Assembly (NCBI GenBank): GCA_025963345.1
Contig: JAOPUS010000116.1
Span: 1-14,885, forward strand
Source: Blastococcus sp.
Lineage (GTDB): Bacteria > Actinomycetota > Actinomycetes > Mycobacteriales > Geodermatophilaceae
DNA: 14,885 nucleotides
Reading direction: 5' to 3'
Position numbers and translations under genes: made by a program. Every line of letters begins with the position of its first letter. Positions within the stretch are counted from its first letter, which is position 1. The notes beneath the pieces are model-generated. The model did no database searches. It was not told where the DNA came from and saw only the letters and a program-made list of their open reading frames with translations. Positions 13,786-14,885 of this stretch are shown here, piece after piece.

Positions 13786-14672
13786 CAGACATGCCAGGGG
13801 AAGCGGGTGAAGTCCGGGTCGCGCTTCTCGAGGAAGGCGTCCCGGCCCTCGACGGCCTCCTCGGCCATGTAGGCCAGCCGGGTGGTCTCGCCGGCGAACA
13901 TCTGCTGACCGACCAGTCCGTCGTCGATCAGGTTGAACGAGTACTTGAGCATCCGCTGTGCCGTCGGGCTCTTCGCGACGATCCGCTTGCCCCAGTCCAG
14001 GGCGGTGGCCTCCAGCTCGGCGTGCGGCACGACCCGGTTGACCATGCCCATCCGGTGGGCGTCCTCGGCGGAGTACTCCTCGCCGAGGAAGAAGATCTCG
14101 CGGGCGAACTTCTGCCCGACCTGACGGGCCAGGTACGCCGAGCCGAAGCCGCCGTCGAAGCTGCCGACATCGGCGTCGGTCTGCTTGAAGCGAGCGTGCT
14201 CGGCGCTGGCCAGGGTCAGGTCGGAGACGACGTGCAGGCTGTGCCCGCCACCGGCCGCCCAGCCGGGGACGACGCAGATGACGACCTTGGGCATGAAGCG
14301 GATCAGCCGCTGCGCCTCGAGGATGTGCAGCCGGCCGCTCGAGCCCTCGGCGTGCTCGTAGCCGTACTTCCCGCGCACCCGCTGGTCGCCGCCGGAGCAG
14401 AAGGCCCAGCCACCGTCCTTCGGGCTCGGGCCGTTGCCGGTGAGGATCACGCAGCCGACGTCGGTGGCCAGCCGGGCGTGCTCCAGCGCGGTGATCAGTT
14501 CGTCGACGGACTGCGGCCGGAACGCGTTGCGCACCTCGGGCCGGTCGAAGGCGATCCGGACGACGCCGGCGTCCACGGCCCGGTGATAGGTGATGTCGGC
14601 GAAGTCGAAGCCCTCCACCGGCTGCCACGCCGAACTGTCGAAGATCTCGGAGACGTCGTCGCGGGCGCTCAT
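13785..14672 (-). CDS. menB: 1,4-dihydroxy-2-naphthoyl-CoA synthase, type II (bicarbonate-independent)
   Basis: A 295-aa crotonase-fold enzyme of menaquinone synthesis that cyclises o-succinylbenzoyl-CoA to 1,4-dihydroxy-2-naphthoyl-CoA in the cytoplasm. Signatures are SGGDQR (93-98), VVPGWAAGGGHSLH (134-147), QTDADVGSFDGGFGSAYLA with S171 and D173, and a C-terminal GRDAFLEKRDPDFTRFPW. D166 replaces the Gly found in the E. coli enzyme; in the M. tuberculosis protein the matching Asp does the work of bound bicarbonate, so this should be bicarbonate-independent. Length and sequence are very close to the mycobacterial type. ATG at 14672 has no clear Shine-Dalgarno, but TAGGTT lies 7 nt upstream, suggesting a leaderless transcript. 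No other men gene is in the window. Confidence 0.96.
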   Translation of the reverse strand: MSARDDVSEIFDSSAWQPVEGFDFADITYHRAVDAGVVRIAFDRPEVRNAFRPQSVDELITALEHARLATDVGCVILTGNGPSPKDGGWAFCSGGDQRVRGKYGYEHAEGSSGRLHILEAQRLIRFMPKVVICVVPGWAAGGGHSLHVVSDLTLASAEHARFKQTDADVGSFDGGFGSAYLARQVGQKFAREIFFLGEEYSAEDAHRMGMVNRVVPHAELEATALDWGKRIVAKSPTAQRMLKYSFNLIDDGLVGQQMFAGETTRLAYMAEEAVEGRDAFLEKRDPDFTRFPWHV

Positions 14673-14679
14673 GCGCTCG

Positions 14680-14685
14680 AACCTA
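14680..14685 (-). promoter_or_regulatory. menB: -10 element of menB (leaderless)
   Basis: On the minus strand TAGGTT fits TANNNT and ends 7 nt before the menB ATG. A 10-bp palindrome GAACGCGTTC (14696-14705) lies just upstream in the -30 area and could be an operator. No recognisable -35 is seen. Confidence 0.45.
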
Positions 14686-14708
14686 GCCGGGCGACGAACG
14701 CGTTCTGC

Positions 14709-14885
14709 TCACGGGAGCGACGGCGCGAGAGTCGACAGACTCCGGAGAACCCCGTTGACCACCGTGCACGGGCAGGGAACTCCGTCGACGTCCTCACCCG
14801 GGTCGGGCTGCGGCTGGGGCTGGGGCTGCGGCTGGGGCTGCGGCTGCGGCTGCGGCTGGGGCTGCGGCTGCGGCTGCGGCTGCGG
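14709..14885 (-). CDS. 3' end of a gene encoding a Pro-Gln repeat and a CPC-containing tail
   Basis: The minus strand is open from the window edge to TGA at 14709-14711, giving the last 58 residues of a larger protein. The visible part starts with P(QP)x13, all Gln as CAG and Pro as CCG or CCC. It then ends with DPGEDVDGVPCPCTVVNG and VLRSLSTLAPSLP. Pro-Gln runs are typical of stiff, extended linkers in cell-wall or secreted proteins, and the CPC pair could bind metal or form disulphides. The N-terminal part is outside the window and I cannot name the family. The stop lies 36 bp before the menB start, in the same direction. Constant CAG codons and only synonymous change at Pro support this frame over the opposite strand. 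Confidence 0.6.
   Translation of the reverse strand, partial: PQPQPQPQPQPQPQPQPQPQPQPQPQPDPGEDVDGVPCPCTVVNGVLRSLSTLAPSLP
14805..14885. repeat. Hexanucleotide tandem repeat (GGGCTG/CGGCTG)
   Basis: Thirteen full 6-bp units plus three bases run to the window edge, each GGGCTG or CGGCTG. The last eight full units form two identical 24-bp blocks (one GGGCTG followed by three CGGCTG). It codes for the Pro-Gln repeat on the minus strand and continues beyond the window. Confidence 0.92.

Noticed and set aside
14805..14885. Hexamer array as a CRISPR or non-coding satellite
   Set aside because: There are no spacers, the 6-bp unit keeps frame, and only synonymous Pro codons vary, so it is a coding repeat.

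Overview
The window is about 15 kb of very GC-rich DNA (strong G/C preference at third codon positions, many GTG starts). The gene content fits an actinobacterium: a mycobacterial-type glucosyl-3-phosphoglycerate synthase, a MenB that carries the Asp of the M. tuberculosis type, an NDMA-dependent-type alcohol dehydrogenase, and a holin-like/phosphodiesterase fusion. A Geodermatophilaceae-like genus (Blastococcus, Geodermatophilus, Modestobacter) is my best guess, but this is inference. I see no phage, IS, CRISPR, tRNA or rRNA.

Layout. (1) 1-3300 (+): two overlapping cyclic-di-GMP genes, the end of an intact-looking EAL phosphodiesterase and a membrane PAS-GGDEF protein whose C-terminal EAL-like domain has lost key residues. 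(2) 3393-6984 (+): a three-gene operon with 4-bp start/stop overlaps: metallo-beta-lactamase-fold hydrolase, DedA-family membrane protein, and a large membrane protein with an alkaline-phosphatase-superfamily phosphodiesterase domain. (3) 6977-7507: a small membrane protein on the minus strand, followed in frame after a TAG by a coding-like stretch, and a promoter region with four 11-bp direct repeats. (4) 7508-9452 (+): gpgS and a glycerophosphodiester phosphodiesterase, separated by a 112-bp gap with three perfect palindromes and a possible 9-codon leader ORF. (5) 9459-11317 (-): a HAD phosphatase and a zinc alcohol dehydrogenase, separated by a long inverted repeat. (6) 11441-12631 (+): a DUF5946-like zinc-ribbon-type protein and a TetR regulator, convergent with (7) 12651-14885 (-): a second TetR regulator, a 110-aa protein of unknown function, menB, and the 3' end of a gene encoding a Pro-Gln repeat.

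Working together. Regions 2 and 4 share a theme of envelope and phosphodiester chemistry: a lactonase/NAPE-PLD-like hydrolase, a DedA lipid-handling protein, a membrane phosphodiesterase, a glycerophosphodiesterase, and GpgS, which starts glucosylglycerate/methylglucose lipopolysaccharide synthesis. MenB serves menaquinone synthesis, and the alcohol dehydrogenase probably depends on mycofactocin-type redox partners encoded elsewhere. Several genes (MBL hydrolase, first TetR, menB, possibly gpgS) have a -10-like hexamer 6-7 nt before the start codon, which suggests leaderless transcripts.

Nothing here is clearly a new named system. The strongest unexplained signals are the 11-bp tandem operator, the palindrome-rich gpgS/GDPD gap, the in-frame TAG in the small membrane gene, and the translationally coupled envelope operon.
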